This document shows, piece by piece, positions 44,306 through 53,749 of a stretch of DNA of 64,000 nucleotides. The position numbers and the translations under genes were made by a program. Each line of letters begins with the position of its first letter. Within the stretch, counting starts at the first letter, position 1. The DNA comes from Streptomyces canus (GTDB taxonomy: Bacteria > Actinomycetota > Actinomycetes > Streptomycetales > Streptomycetaceae): the NCBI RefSeq assembly GCF_030815415.1, contig NZ_JAUSWW010000001.1:2604001-2668000 (forward strand), given 5' to 3'. The notes below the pieces were generated by a model. It did not search any database. It was not told the DNA's origin and was given only the letters and a program-made list of their open reading frames with translations.

Positions 44306-47300
44306 ATGTCTCCACGGACAGGTGCCCGGCGCCGTCTCGGCTCCATACGTCTCTCCCTGATCCTGCTGGCCCTGGTGCCCAGCGTCACGCTCACCGCCCT
44401 GTGGGGTGTGACGACGACGCAGATGTTCACCGAGGGCCTGCGCCTGCGCGGACAGACCGAGTTGAGCCGGTCGACCGGTGCCATGGGCACCGACGCGACG
44501 CTCGCCCTCCAGCGCGAACGCAGCCTGTCGGCGGCACTGCTGGCCTCACCAGGCGGCTCCCGGGCCGCGCTGGACGCACAGCGCGCGGAGACGGACCGGG
44601 CGGTCGCCAAGCTGGTCGGACAGTCCGACGCGATCGCCGACGCGCCGTCGCGCATCTCGGACCAGCTGTACTCCGTGCTCGGATCGGTGGGCAGCCTGGA
44701 GTACTACCGGGACCAGGTCGACGACCCGACGGACATCACCCCCGCCCAGGTGCTGGACCAGTACAGCTCGATCATCGACGACCAGATACACGCCTTCCAG
44801 GAGCTCTCCCAGGTCGACGACGGCGACCTCACCTCACAGGCCGGACCGCTGGTCGCGCTGGAGCACGCGGCGGAACTGGTCTCGCAGGAGGACGCGCGGC
44901 TCACCCTGGCCTGGCCGACCGGGCACCTCGGCGAGAAGGAGTGGATCGCGTTCGCGCAGCTGGTCGACGCCCACCGGTGGCTCGTCGAGGACCAGATCGT
45001 CCCGCAGCTGAGCGGCAGCGCGAAGACACAGACCGAACGGATCCTGCAGAGCCCCGAGTGGCGGACCCTGGCGGACATCGAGGACCAGGTGCTCGCCGCA
45101 CGGACGAGGGCCACCGACGGCAAGGTCGTGCTGCCCGACGCGCAGAAGAAGTGGACCGCCGCGCTGGACGAGGTCGCCGCCGCGTACACCCGGCTGATCC
45201 AGGACCAGACGGCCGGGCTGCTCGACCGCAGCGCGGACAAGGCGGACAGTCTGCTGTTCACCGCCGCCTCGCTGAGTGCGGGCGGGTTGTTCGGGCTGTT
45301 GGTGTGCGTCGGCATGTCCTGGCGGATCACCCGCTCCCTGTCCCGGCGGCTGCACGGCCTCCGGGAGGCCACGCTGAGCCTCGCCGAGGAGCGGCTGCCC
45401 GACGTGGTGTCGCGGCTGGAACGCGGCGAGAAGGTCGACGCGGATCTCGCGGCGCCGCCGCTGGACTACGGCGGGGACGAACTCGGCGCGGTGGCAAGAG
45501 CGTTCAACAAGGCGCAGCGTACGGCGGTGCACACGGCGATCGAACTCGCCGACACCCGGCGCGGCTTCCAGAAGGTGATCCTCGGCATCGCCCGGCAGAG
45601 CCAGAACCTGGTCAACCTCCAGCTCACCAAGCTCGACGCGCTGGAACGCCGGCACACCGACCCCGACGTCCTCAAGGGCCTGTACGAACTGGACTCCACG
45701 GCCAGCCAGTTGCGGCGGTACGAGGAGAATCTCGTCGTCATCAGCGGTGAGCGGCCGGGGCGCAGCTGGCAGGAGCCGGTCGCGCTGATCGACATCCTGC
45801 GCAGTGCGGTGGGCGAGGTCGCCGAGTACCAGCGGGTGGAGGTGCACACCGAGGAGGACGTGTATCTCGCGCCGCCCGCGGTGGCCGACGTGATCCATCT
45901 GCTGGCCGAGCTCATCGACAACGCGACCGTGTACTCGCCCGCACCCGCGCCGGTCACGGTGCAGGCCTCGTCGGTCGCCAAGGGCCTGGCCGTCGAGGTC
46001 GAGGACCGCGGTCTCGGCATGTCGGAGGAGGACTACGCCTCGCTCAACTCCCAGTTGGCGGTGCCTCCGAAGTTCGACGTGGTCGCCCTCGCCGACGACC
46101 TCCGCCTCGGCATGTTCGTCATCGGCCGCCTCGCCACCCGCCACGGCATAGCGGTCACCCTGCGCCCGTCGCCGTACGGCGGCACGACGGCGATCGTGCT
46201 GTTGCCGCAGGAGATCGTGGTACGCGACGTCGCGGATACGGATGCGCCGGGTACGGGGGTGGCGACCGGCCCGGGCACGACCTGGGACACGCCCGCGGGC
46301 CGGACCCGCATCGGTCCGGGAGGCCCGGTCCGCCACACCGACGAACCCGCCGCGGCGGGCGACTCCCCCGAACCGGCCCACGTCGTCACGGCAGTTGCTG
46401 TCCGTGGCGACATCACAAAGGCTCCTGAGCAGACGAACGCCGACGACGGAGTCCCGGCCCGACCCGGCAGCACGACAGCCGACGGACCCGGCGTGCAGCA
46501 GGACGCCCCCGAACCGGCCCGCACCGACGCCGAAGCCCTCCTCCGACACGGCGACGCGAGCGCCGGCGGACCCGACGGGTCGCGGACGGCGCCCCCGGCG
46601 GCGGCTCAACCCTCCGACTCCGACGCCGGAATCGCCGCCCGACACAGCAGCACGGACGCCGGCACACCCAGCGTGAAGCAGAGGGCGACCCCCGGAGCGC
46701 CCGAACCGGCAGACACCGACGCCGGAGTCCCTGTCCAGCACAACAGCAGGGACGCCGACACGCCCCGTGTGAAGCAGAGCGCGCCCGCGGGGGCGACTCA
46801 ACTCCCTGACTCCGACGCCGGAATCGCCACCCGACACAGCAGCACGGACGCCGGCACACCCAGCGTGAAGCAGAGGGCGACCCCCGGAGCGCCCGAACCG
46901 GCAGACACCGACGCCGGAGTCCCTGTCCAGCACGACAGCAGGGACGCCGACGCGCCCCGTGTGAAGCAGAGTGCGCCCGCGGGGGCGACTCAACTCCCTG
47001 ACTCCGACGCCGGAATCGCCGCCCGACACAGCAGCACGGACGCCGGCGCACCCGGGGTGGAGCAAGGGGCGCCCACGGAGGCTCCTGGACAGGCGGGCGT
47101 CGACGGTCGGACCCCCGTCCGACAGCGGCGTGCGGAAGCGGCCGGATCCGACAGGCAGGTGGGGGACGCCGGGACGACTGTCCCACCGCTGCCCGCGCGC
47201 CGACGAGGCGCACAGGACGACTCGGAGCACTCCCGCGCGGGTGAGACCGGTCGACGGGGAGGGCTCAGGGTCCCCGGGGACGTGGGTCGTGCGGGCGAGG

Positions 47301-47647
47301 TCGGGTACCCCGGGCGCCGCCCTGGCATGGCCCCGCTTCCCCGCCGTGTCCCCCAGACCAGCCTCGCCGTCGAGCTCCGCGAGGACGCCGCGCCCGTCGA
47401 ACAGGACGGCTCCGGCGAGGAGTTCACCGCGGAGCGCGCCGCCTCCTCACTCGCCGGCTTCCAGCGCGGCACGTTCCGCGCACGGGACGAGGAGGCTGAC
47501 GCGTCGGACGGACCGGAACCGGAAAACCCGCACCCCCGACCCTCCGCCCTCACCGAAGCGCCGTACGGTCAGGAGGAAACAACCACACCGGACACCCCCG
47601 GCCCCCAGCCCCCGGCCACCGGCACGGACGCCCCCGCCGACCGCTGA
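44306..47647 (+). CDS. cvnA: Conservon sensor kinase CvnA (conservon 1), long repetitive tail
   Basis: A 1113-residue protein from ATG 44306. A first membrane segment (16-36) and a second (about 317-340) flank an extracellular nitrate-sensing-like helical domain; a HAMP-like region and a HATPase domain follow (AELIDNATVYSP near 535-545, VEVEDRGLGM near 564-572). The dimerisation helix reads LYELDSTASQLRRYEENL; where most relatives have LDHLATRxRR, Ser464 replaces His. After about residue 640 the protein is a low-complexity tail with 64-residue repeats (46607-47070). CvnA proteins act with CvnB, CvnC and CvnD in membrane-linked GTPase signalling. Confidence 0.9.
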   Translation: MSPRTGARRRLGSIRLSLILLALVPSVTLTALWGVTTTQMFTEGLRLRGQTELSRSTGAMGTDATLALQRERSLSAALLASPGGSRAALDAQRAETDRAVAKLVGQSDAIADAPSRISDQLYSVLGSVGSLEYYRDQVDDPTDITPAQVLDQYSSIIDDQIHAFQELSQVDDGDLTSQAGPLVALEHAAELVSQEDARLTLAWPTGHLGEKEWIAFAQLVDAHRWLVEDQIVPQLSGSAKTQTERILQSPEWRTLADIEDQVLAARTRATDGKVVLPDAQKKWTAALDEVAAAYTRLIQDQTAGLLDRSADKADSLLFTAASLSAGGLFGLLVCVGMSWRITRSLSRRLHGLREATLSLAEERLPDVVSRLERGEKVDADLAAPPLDYGGDELGAVARAFNKAQRTAVHTAIELADTRRGFQKVILGIARQSQNLVNLQLTKLDALERRHTDPDVLKGLYELDSTASQLRRYEENLVVISGERPGRSWQEPVALIDILRSAVGEVAEYQRVEVHTEEDVYLAPPAVADVIHLLAELIDNATVYSPAPAPVTVQASSVAKGLAVEVEDRGLGMSEEDYASLNSQLAVPPKFDVVALADDLRLGMFVIGRLATRHGIAVTLRPSPYGGTTAIVLLPQEIVVRDVADTDAPGTGVATGPGTTWDTPAGRTRIGPGGPVRHTDEPAAAGDSPEPAHVVTAVAVRGDITKAPEQTNADDGVPARPGSTTADGPGVQQDAPEPARTDAEALLRHGDASAGGPDGSRTAPPAAAQPSDSDAGIAARHSSTDAGTPSVKQRATPGAPEPADTDAGVPVQHNSRDADTPRVKQSAPAGATQLPDSDAGIATRHSSTDAGTPSVKQRATPGAPEPADTDAGVPVQHDSRDADAPRVKQSAPAGATQLPDSDAGIAARHSSTDAGAPGVEQGAPTEAPGQAGVDGRTPVRQRRAEAAGSDRQVGDAGTTVPPLPARRRGAQDDSEHSRAGETGRRGGLRVPGDVGRAGEVGYPGRRPGMAPLPRRVPQTSLAVELREDAAPVEQDGSGEEFTAERAASSLAGFQRGTFRARDEEADASDGPEPENPHPRPSALTEAPYGQEETTTPDTPGPQPPATGTDAPADR
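46607..47070 (+). repeat. 192-bp repeats in the cvnA tail (about 2.4 copies)
   Basis: The landmark GACGCCGGAATCGCC starts at 46622, 46814 and 47006, exactly 192 bases (64 codons) apart. The encoded unit includes DSDAGIAARHSSTDAG and PADTDAGVPVQH. Confidence 0.9.
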
Positions 47648-47708
47648 CCTCCCCATCCCGACCGCCCTGCCCACCCCGCCGCCGCCCCCGCCGACGAAGG
47701 ACGCCCTC

Positions 47709-48140
47709 ATGACACGCCCCACCCCCGCCACCCACACCCAGCTCGACCAGCTGCTGACCGGACTCGTGGAGCGGGTCGCCGAGGTGAACCATGCAGTCGT
47801 GCTGTCCGAGGACGGGCTGGTCGTCAGCAAGTCGACCGGGTTCCTGCGTGACGACGCCGAGCGGCTCGCCGCGACCGCGTCCGGGCTCATGAGTCTCAGC
47901 AAGGGCGTCAGCATGGACTTCCGCGGTGGCCCGGTGCGGCAGGCGCTGATCGAGATGGCGCACAGCTATCTGATCCTGACCTCCGCCGGCCCCGGCGCCC
48001 ACCTCGTCGTCCTCACCAATCAGGGCGCCGACGTCGGTGTGGTGGCGTACCAGATGAACATGCTCGTGAAGAAGATCGGCGAGCACCTCAGCGCGGCACC
48101 GCGGGCAGGCGTCGGCCCCACCGCCGACTCCGGCGCGTGA
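47709..48140 (+). CDS. cvnB: Roadblock/LC7 protein CvnB (conservon 1)
   Basis: A 143-residue protein from ATG 47709 with AAGGA seven bases upstream. It has the roadblock/LC7 fold pattern: LDQLLTGLVERVAEVNHAVVLSEDGLVVS, ERLAATASGLMSLSKGV and LVVLTNQGADVGVVAYQMNMLVKKI. In conservons it bridges the sensor and the GTPase CvnD. It lies 61 bases after cvnA and is directly followed by cvnC. Confidence 0.93.
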   Translation: MTRPTPATHTQLDQLLTGLVERVAEVNHAVVLSEDGLVVSKSTGFLRDDAERLAATASGLMSLSKGVSMDFRGGPVRQALIEMAHSYLILTSAGPGAHLVVLTNQGADVGVVAYQMNMLVKKIGEHLSAAPRAGVGPTADSGA

Positions 48141-48141
48141 G

Positions 48142-48498
48142 GTGAGCGGAGGCGATACGGCGGGCCGTCTCGTACGGCCGTTCGCTCTGACCGGCGGACG
48201 TACCCGCCCCAGCCGCGCCGACTTCACCCTCATCTCGACGGTGACCGCGGTGGACCCGCCGCCGGTCCGGGCCCCTCGCCCGCAGCCGGAGCACCAGCGC
48301 ATCCTGCGCCGGTGTGCCGAGCCGATCGCCGTCGCGGAACTCGCCGCTCTGCTCGACCTTCCGATGAGCGTGATCGTCATCATGCTCTGCGACCTGCTGG
48401 AAGCGGGCCGCATCACGGTCCGCCCGCCGCATCCGGTCGCCCCCGGCGTCGACCTGGATCTGCTGCAGAAAGTGAGGGACGGTCTTGGCCGACTCTGA
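48142..48498 (+). CDS. cvnC: DUF742 protein CvnC (conservon 1)
   Basis: A 118-residue protein from GTG 48142, one base after the cvnB stop. It has the DUF742 features LVRPFALTGGRTRP, FTLISTV, and a winged-helix-like C-terminal half (PIAVAELAALLDLPMSVIVIMLCDLLEAGRITV). It overlaps cvnD by 14 bases. Confidence 0.92.
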   Translation: MSGGDTAGRLVRPFALTGGRTRPSRADFTLISTVTAVDPPPVRAPRPQPEHQRILRRCAEPIAVAELAALLDLPMSVIVIMLCDLLEAGRITVRPPHPVAPGVDLDLLQKVRDGLGRL

Positions 48499-49060
48499 CA
48501 CCATCGCCCGGCCGGCACCCGACACGGTCAAGATCCTGATCGCCGGAGGGTTCGGCGTCGGCAAGACCACCATGGTCGGCTCGGTCAGCGAGATCGCCCC
48601 GCTGCGCACCGAGGAGTCACTGACCGCGGCGGGCCTGGGCATCGACGACCTGCACGGCATCGAGGAGAAGAAGGCCACCACCGTGGCCCTGGACTTCGGC
48701 CGCATCACCATCAGCCGGGATCTGATCCTCTATCTCTTCGGGACCCCCGGCCAGCAGCGGTTCTGGTTCATGTGGAACGACCTGGCGCTGGGCGCCCTGG
48801 GTGCCGTCGTCCTCGTCGACGTCCGCCGCCCGGAGTCCAGCTTCGCCGCGATCGACTTCTTCGAACGCCGGGGCATCCCCTTCGTCGTCGGCGTCAACGG
48901 CTTCCACGGCGACCACCCCTACCCGCCCGACGAGATCCGCGACGCGCTCGCCCTGCCGGACCATGTCCAGGTCCTGCTCTGCGACGCCCGCGACCGCGAG
49001 TCCTCCCGGGACGTACTGATCGCTCTCATCGACCAGTTGATCGCCACGGCGGTCCCATAG
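48485..49060 (+). CDS. cvnD: GTPase CvnD (conservon 1)
   Basis: A 191-residue protein from TTG 48485 with GAGGGA upstream. It is a small Ras-like GTPase of the MglA/CvnD group: IAGGFGVGKTTMVG (P-loop, residues 19-32), a switch region TTVALDFGRI, LFGTPGQQRF (G3-type) and VVGVNGF in place of the usual NKxD motif. It ends conservon 1 and is followed by a strong terminator. Confidence 0.93.
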   Translation: MADSDTIARPAPDTVKILIAGGFGVGKTTMVGSVSEIAPLRTEESLTAAGLGIDDLHGIEEKKATTVALDFGRITISRDLILYLFGTPGQQRFWFMWNDLALGALGAVVLVDVRRPESSFAAIDFFERRGIPFVVGVNGFHGDHPYPPDEIRDALALPDHVQVLLCDARDRESSRDVLIALIDQLIATAVP

Positions 49061-49083
49061 AGGGCTACGACTGCGCCGACAAA

Positions 49084-49122
49084 CGACGCGGGTGCCCTCC
49101 GTGTCGGAGGGCACCCGCGTCG
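49084..49122. terminator. Bidirectional terminator between cvnD and the ABC binding protein
   Basis: Perfect 17-nt arms (49084-49100 and 49106-49122, CGACGCGGGTGCCCTCC and its complement) with a 5-base loop. It starts 24 bases after the cvnD stop and 20 bases before the 3' end of the convergent gene. Confidence 0.9.
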
Positions 49123-49141
49123 GTTCGTCCGTGGTGGGGCG

Positions 49142-50101
49142 TCAGGACAGTCCGGCCGACTTCAGCCAGGCCTGGGCGACGTCCAGCGGGTCCTTGTTGT
49201 CGAGCTGCACCTGGGAGTCGAGGTCCAGGAGCGTCTCCGTGTCCAGCTTGGCGGAGACCGCGTTGAGCGCGTCCACGCCCTCCTGGGAGAGGCCGGACTT
49301 GTAGGCCAGCGGGGTCACGTTCGCGAAGCCGAAGAGGTTCTCCGGGTCCTTCAGGACGACGAACTTCTCCTTGGTGATGGTCGGGTCGGTGGTGAAGATG
49401 TCCGCGGCCTGCACGGTGTTCTTCGTCAGCGCCGCCTGGGTCAGCGGGCCACCCGCGTCGAGCGCCTTGAAGGACTTGAACTCCAAGCCGTACACGGACT
49501 TCAGGCCGAGCAGGCCCTGCTGCCGGGTCTGGAACTCGGGCGAGCCGCCGATGACCAGCTCGGGCGCGGCGTCCTTGAGGTCGGCGAGGGTGGACTCCGC
49601 GGTGAGGTTGTACTTCTTCGCGGTCGCCGCGTTGACGCTGACGGAGTCCTTGTCCTCGGCGGGCGACGACTCCAGCAGCGTCAGCGTGCTGTCGAGCTTC
49701 GTCTTCACCGCGGCGTTCACCGCCTCGGCGGTCTTCTGCTCGGCCTTGGGGTCGAGGTAGGACAGCAGCGAGCCGTTGTACTCGGGCAGGACGGTGATGG
49801 AGCCGTTCTTCAGCAGGCCGTAAGTGGTCTCGCGGCTGCCGATGTTGGGCTTGTAGGTGACCTTGATGCCCTTGGCCTTGAGGGCCTCGCCGTAGATGTC
49901 GGCGAGGAGAATACTCTCGGCGAAGTTGTTGGAGCCGACGACGACGGTGTCGCCGCTGCCGCTCCCCTTGTCCTCCTTGAGCGGGTCGGAGGCGTCGTCC
50001 GAGCCGCATCCCGCCAGCAGGGCCGCGGTGGCGGCGAGCGCGACGGCGGCTACGCCGGGATGCTTCCGGATGGACCTGCTGCGTGGGGCGTTGGAAGTCA
50101 C
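49142..50101 (-). CDS. Osmolyte-type (glycine betaine/choline) ABC substrate-binding lipoprotein
   Basis: A 319-residue protein from GTG 50101 with CGGGAA upstream. The lipobox is LLAGC. The body is the OpuAC/OsmF fold: VVVGSNNFAESILLADIYGEALKAKGIKV, GLLKNGSITVLPEYNGSLLSYL and DIFTTDPTITKEKFVVLKDPENLFGFANVTPLAYK. It lacks the membrane subunits; the matching ATPase and two permeases are at 54943-57436 on the same strand, with conservon 2 and a RidA-like gene between. Confidence 0.9.
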   Translation of the reverse strand: MTSNAPRSRSIRKHPGVAAVALAATAALLAGCGSDDASDPLKEDKGSGSGDTVVVGSNNFAESILLADIYGEALKAKGIKVTYKPNIGSRETTYGLLKNGSITVLPEYNGSLLSYLDPKAEQKTAEAVNAAVKTKLDSTLTLLESSPAEDKDSVSVNAATAKKYNLTAESTLADLKDAAPELVIGGSPEFQTRQQGLLGLKSVYGLEFKSFKALDAGGPLTQAALTKNTVQAADIFTTDPTITKEKFVVLKDPENLFGFANVTPLAYKSGLSQEGVDALNAVSAKLDTETLLDLDSQVQLDNKDPLDVAQAWLKSAGLS

Positions 50102-50449
50102 GATTCCCGTTCCGGGCTGTGTGGGCTGATGAGAAACAAGCTCTGACACTGATCCAATCCAGCCAGTTCTCACTCAGTCAAGGGCAGCCTGGTCACCAAT
50201 TGGCGTCAATGCGTGACCGGTTGCGAAAAGGCGTCGGCGGCCCGTCGAACAGGTGCCGTCCCGTTGTAACGGATTCTTGACTCAGGGTGGCATGATCGAT
50301 CTTCCGAAGAGACGGTAGTCTCCGGGTCGTTGGCGTTCGGACACAGTGGCGTGCCGGTGCCCCATTGGTGCATTTCGACACCTTCCGACACAACCAGAAT
50401 CGGTCACGTGACGCCTTCGCGCGCCGTCATCCCCCATGAAGGAGGCCTG

Positions 50450-52840
50450 GTGTCCTCGAGCGAGTCGGCTCCGCCTTCGGCCCCGGGTGGCATACGAGGC
50501 TTCGCCGATCGCCGGCCGTTCCGGCACAAGCTGAACGTGCTGGTCGGCGTGCCGCTGACGGTGGTCGCGGTCCTGCTCGCCTACCTCATCACCGACCAGG
50601 TCCAGCAGTCCTCGGAGGCGGCGGGCGCGGCACGGCTCGTGCGCACCAGCACCGAGGTCGCCACGCTCGTGGACCGGCTGGAGGCCGAGCACCAGCAGGC
50701 CGTCCTGCTCTCCGTGCGGCACGAGGCCACCAACGACGGCGGCACCCCCTCCCAGACCGCGTACCGCGAGGCGCAGGTGGCGGTGGACGACCAGGTCGAG
50801 GAGGTCCGCGAGGCCTTCGGTGACCGGCTCCCCGCGGACGAGGCCCGGGCGCTGCGGGAGATCGAGGGCCTGGAGAGCCTGCGCAACACCATCGAGCAGG
50901 CGTATCTGCCCGCCGACAACATCGACCCCGCCTACGCCAGTGCCGCCAAGGGTCTGATCGACGGCCTCGGCCTGGACCGCAACACGGCCTTGGCGACCAC
51001 CTTCACCGGCAACCTGCTCGACTCCCTGCTGCGCGCCGACGCCGCCCACAGCGCCTTCGAGACCGGGGTGTTCTCCGCGACGACCGGTGACTCGAACGCG
51101 CTCATCGAGTTCATCGGCGCGATCGGCTCCTACGACGAGTACACCCACCAGGCCGACCGGTTCGCGCGGTTCGCCACCGAGGAGCAGACGGAGCAGCTCG
51201 CCAAGATCGAGCACAACAGTCCGCAGGCCGCGATCAACCGGCAGTTCGCCGAGCTCCAGATCGACCCCAGCTCCCTGCAGGCCGACTCCCCCGCCGAGAT
51301 CCGCCGCAAGTTCGAGACGTCGCTCGACTCGTACCCCTCCTACCGCAAGCAGGCCGCGATCCGGCTGGGGATCACCACCTCGCTGATCGACCAGATCGCC
51401 GACCGCGCCGACCGTGCCTCCGACGAAGCGCTGCGCAACGCCGTCCTGCTGCTGGGTCTCGCCCTGCTCGGCTTCGTCATCTGGCTCGCGTTCTCGGTGG
51501 TGGTACGCCGTTCCGTGGTCCGCCCGGTCCAGGCGCTGACCCATGCCGCGCAGCAGGTCGCCGAAGACGCCGAGCGCGAGCTCGCCCGGGTGGCCGACGA
51601 CGACGCCGAGGACGACCGCCCGGCGCGGCTGCGGGAGATGCCGGCCACGGCACGCGACGAGATCGGCGACCTCGCCGAGGCCTTCAACCATGTGCAGACC
51701 ACCGCGGTCGCGCTCCTGGAGCGTCAGGTGCTCAGCCGCCGCAACGTCGCCGAGATGTTCGGCAACGTCGGCCGCCGGGTCAGCAATCTGACCACCCGGC
51801 AGCTGGCCCTGATCGACGCGGTGGAGCGCGGCGAGACCGACCCGGAGCTCCTCGAACGCCTCTACAGCATCGACCACATCGCCGTCCGTCTGCGCCGCAA
51901 CGCCGACAGCCTGATGCTGCTCGCCGGCATCCGCGAGACCGTCCTGGACGCCGGGCCGATCGCGCTGACCAATGTCGTACGGGCCGCGCTCGGCCAGATC
52001 GAGGGTTTCCCACGGGTCCAGCTGCTCGCGCGGACCGAGGTCGCGGTGGCGCCCGACATCATCGGCGACCTGACCCTGATGGTGGCCGAACTCGTGGAGA
52101 ACGCCGTGTCGTTCTCGCCCGCGGACAGCCCCGTCGAGGTGTTCGTGCAGAACTCGGCCGAGGGCGCGGCGATCGTGGTCGCCGACCACGGCCTGGGCAT
52201 GGACCCCGAGCGGCTCGACGAGGAGAACGCCCGTATCGTGCGCCGTGAGCGTCTCGACCTGGTGCCCTCGAAGGTGCTCGGCCTCTTCGTGGTCGGCTCG
52301 CTGGCGCGCCGCTGGGACATCGACGTCGCCCTGTCCCGCACCCCTGGCGGCGGTGTCACGGCCGAGGTGACCCTCCCGCAGTCGCTGCTGCTGACGGCGG
52401 CCGCGGTGCGGCCGGCGGCACCGACCACACCGGCGGCGGCCACGGACGACTCGGGCCCCCGGCCTCCGGTCCCCGCCGGCGAACACGACGGCCCCCTCCC
52501 CCGCCGGGTGCGCCGCGAGGAGGACCCGGCCGCTCCCGAGGACGGCCTGCCCTTCATCCCCAAGGCCCGCGCCGAGGAACCGGCACCCGCCGACGACGCT
52601 TCCGGCGCCGCCCGCCCCCTGCGCCGCCGCGTGCGCGGAGCCACCCTGCGCACCACGGCCGACGCCGCCCCCGCGAGCACCCGCCAGGCACCCCGCCCCG
52701 CCGACCCGGAGGCCGTCCGCAGCTCCCTCGAGGAGTTCGAGGCCGCGGTGGAACGCGCCCACCGCGACAGCGACACGGAACCGCACCAGACCCCCCGCAA
52801 GCACGACCTGAACCACCTCCCGGAAGGAGCGGAACAGTGA
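50450..52840 (+). CDS. cvnA: Conservon sensor kinase CvnA (conservon 2)
   Basis: A 796-residue protein from GTG 50450, chosen for GAAGGAGG directly upstream. Membrane segments at about 31-48 and 331-352 flank a nitrate-sensing-like extracellular domain, followed by HAMP, a dimerisation region with LYSIDHIAVRLRR (His476, the candidate phospho-acceptor kept here) and a HATPase domain (VAELVENAVSFSP near 545-557, VADHGLGM near 577-584). A Pro/Ala/Arg-rich tail of about 140 residues is much shorter than in conservon 1. The stop overlaps cvnB (GTGA). Confidence 0.93.
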   Translation: MSSSESAPPSAPGGIRGFADRRPFRHKLNVLVGVPLTVVAVLLAYLITDQVQQSSEAAGAARLVRTSTEVATLVDRLEAEHQQAVLLSVRHEATNDGGTPSQTAYREAQVAVDDQVEEVREAFGDRLPADEARALREIEGLESLRNTIEQAYLPADNIDPAYASAAKGLIDGLGLDRNTALATTFTGNLLDSLLRADAAHSAFETGVFSATTGDSNALIEFIGAIGSYDEYTHQADRFARFATEEQTEQLAKIEHNSPQAAINRQFAELQIDPSSLQADSPAEIRRKFETSLDSYPSYRKQAAIRLGITTSLIDQIADRADRASDEALRNAVLLLGLALLGFVIWLAFSVVVRRSVVRPVQALTHAAQQVAEDAERELARVADDDAEDDRPARLREMPATARDEIGDLAEAFNHVQTTAVALLERQVLSRRNVAEMFGNVGRRVSNLTTRQLALIDAVERGETDPELLERLYSIDHIAVRLRRNADSLMLLAGIRETVLDAGPIALTNVVRAALGQIEGFPRVQLLARTEVAVAPDIIGDLTLMVAELVENAVSFSPADSPVEVFVQNSAEGAAIVVADHGLGMDPERLDEENARIVRRERLDLVPSKVLGLFVVGSLARRWDIDVALSRTPGGGVTAEVTLPQSLLLTAAAVRPAAPTTPAAATDDSGPRPPVPAGEHDGPLPRRVRREEDPAAPEDGLPFIPKARAEEPAPADDASGAARPLRRRVRGATLRTTADAAPASTRQAPRPADPEAVRSSLEEFEAAVERAHRDSDTEPHQTPRKHDLNHLPEGAEQ

Positions 52841-53310
52841 GTACGTCGACAGGTGACACTCCGACGGGGAACACACCGGCCGATCTGAAGGCCGCGGCAG
52901 CCGACTTCACCTGGCTGTTGAATCGTTTCGCCACCGAGACCGCGGGCGTCGTGGACGCCATCGCCGTCTCCTCGGACGGACTGCTCATCGCGGTCTCCGA
53001 ACTGCGTGAGCACGCCGATTCCGAGCGCCTCGCGGCGATCGTCTCCGGCATCACCAGCCTGGCCGCCGGCGCGTCCGGCAACTACGGCCTGGGCGGCCTC
53101 AACAAGGTCATCATCGACCTGGAGGGCGGCCACGTCCTGGTCTCCGCCATCGGCAGCGGCGCCGTCCTCGGCGTGGTCACCGACAAGGAGGCCAAGCTGG
53201 GCAACATCGCCTACGAGATGACGCTGTTCGCCAATCGGGCGGGCAGCGCGCTCAGTCCCCAACTGGTGCTGGCGCTGAAGAACAGCGTCGGCTCCCCATC
53301 GGCGCTCTGA
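52837..53310 (+). CDS. cvnB: Roadblock/LC7 protein CvnB (conservon 2)
   Basis: A 157-residue protein from GTG 52837 in a GTGA overlap with cvnA. The fold pattern is clear: DFTWLLNRFATETAGVVDAIAVSSDGLLIAVS, LAAIVSGITSLAAGASGNYGLGGLN and VLGVVTDKEAKLGNIAYEMTLFANRAG. It belongs to the same family as 47709-48140 but is only distantly similar, so the two conservons are not recent duplicates. Confidence 0.94.
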   Translation: MSTSTGDTPTGNTPADLKAAAADFTWLLNRFATETAGVVDAIAVSSDGLLIAVSELREHADSERLAAIVSGITSLAAGASGNYGLGGLNKVIIDLEGGHVLVSAIGSGAVLGVVTDKEAKLGNIAYEMTLFANRAGSALSPQLVLALKNSVGSPSAL

Positions 53311-53332
53311 CCGGGACCGGGACGGACACGCC

Positions 53333-53749
53333 ATGGCGGACGGCTCCTCAGCCCCGGGGCAGGACCCGGTCGGGCCCGCCTCCGCCGTGCGGCCGTTCCT
53401 GGTCACCGCCGGCCGGGTGGCGCCCGGCGGAGCCGGCCGGCCGATGCCCGTCGAGACCCAGGTGGTGGCCACCGTCGAGGGTCTCGATGCGCTCGGCGGG
53501 CTCTCCTTCGAGCAGCACGACATCGTCGCCGCCTGCCGCCGGCCGCAGTCCATCGCGGAACTCGCGGCCCGGCTGCGGCTGCACCTCAACGTGGTGCGGG
53601 TGCTCGCCGAGGACCTGCGCACGGAGGGGCAGTTGACGGTGCACGTGCCCGACTCCGACGACACGCACGACGCTTCCGTCCTGCGAAGAGTGATCGATGG
53701 CCTGCGCGCCATCCCCGACTCCCGAGGGGTACTCCGTGACTCCGACTGA
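53333..53749 (+). CDS. cvnC: DUF742 protein CvnC (conservon 2)
   Basis: A 138-residue protein from ATG 53333. It contains VRPFLVTAGRVAPGG, ETQVVAT and the winged-helix-like half CRRPQSIAELAARLRLHLNVVRVLAEDLRTEGQLTV. It overlaps cvnD by 14 bases, as in conservon 1. Confidence 0.93.
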   Translation: MADGSSAPGQDPVGPASAVRPFLVTAGRVAPGGAGRPMPVETQVVATVEGLDALGGLSFEQHDIVAACRRPQSIAELAARLRLHLNVVRVLAEDLRTEGQLTVHVPDSDDTHDASVLRRVIDGLRAIPDSRGVLRDSD

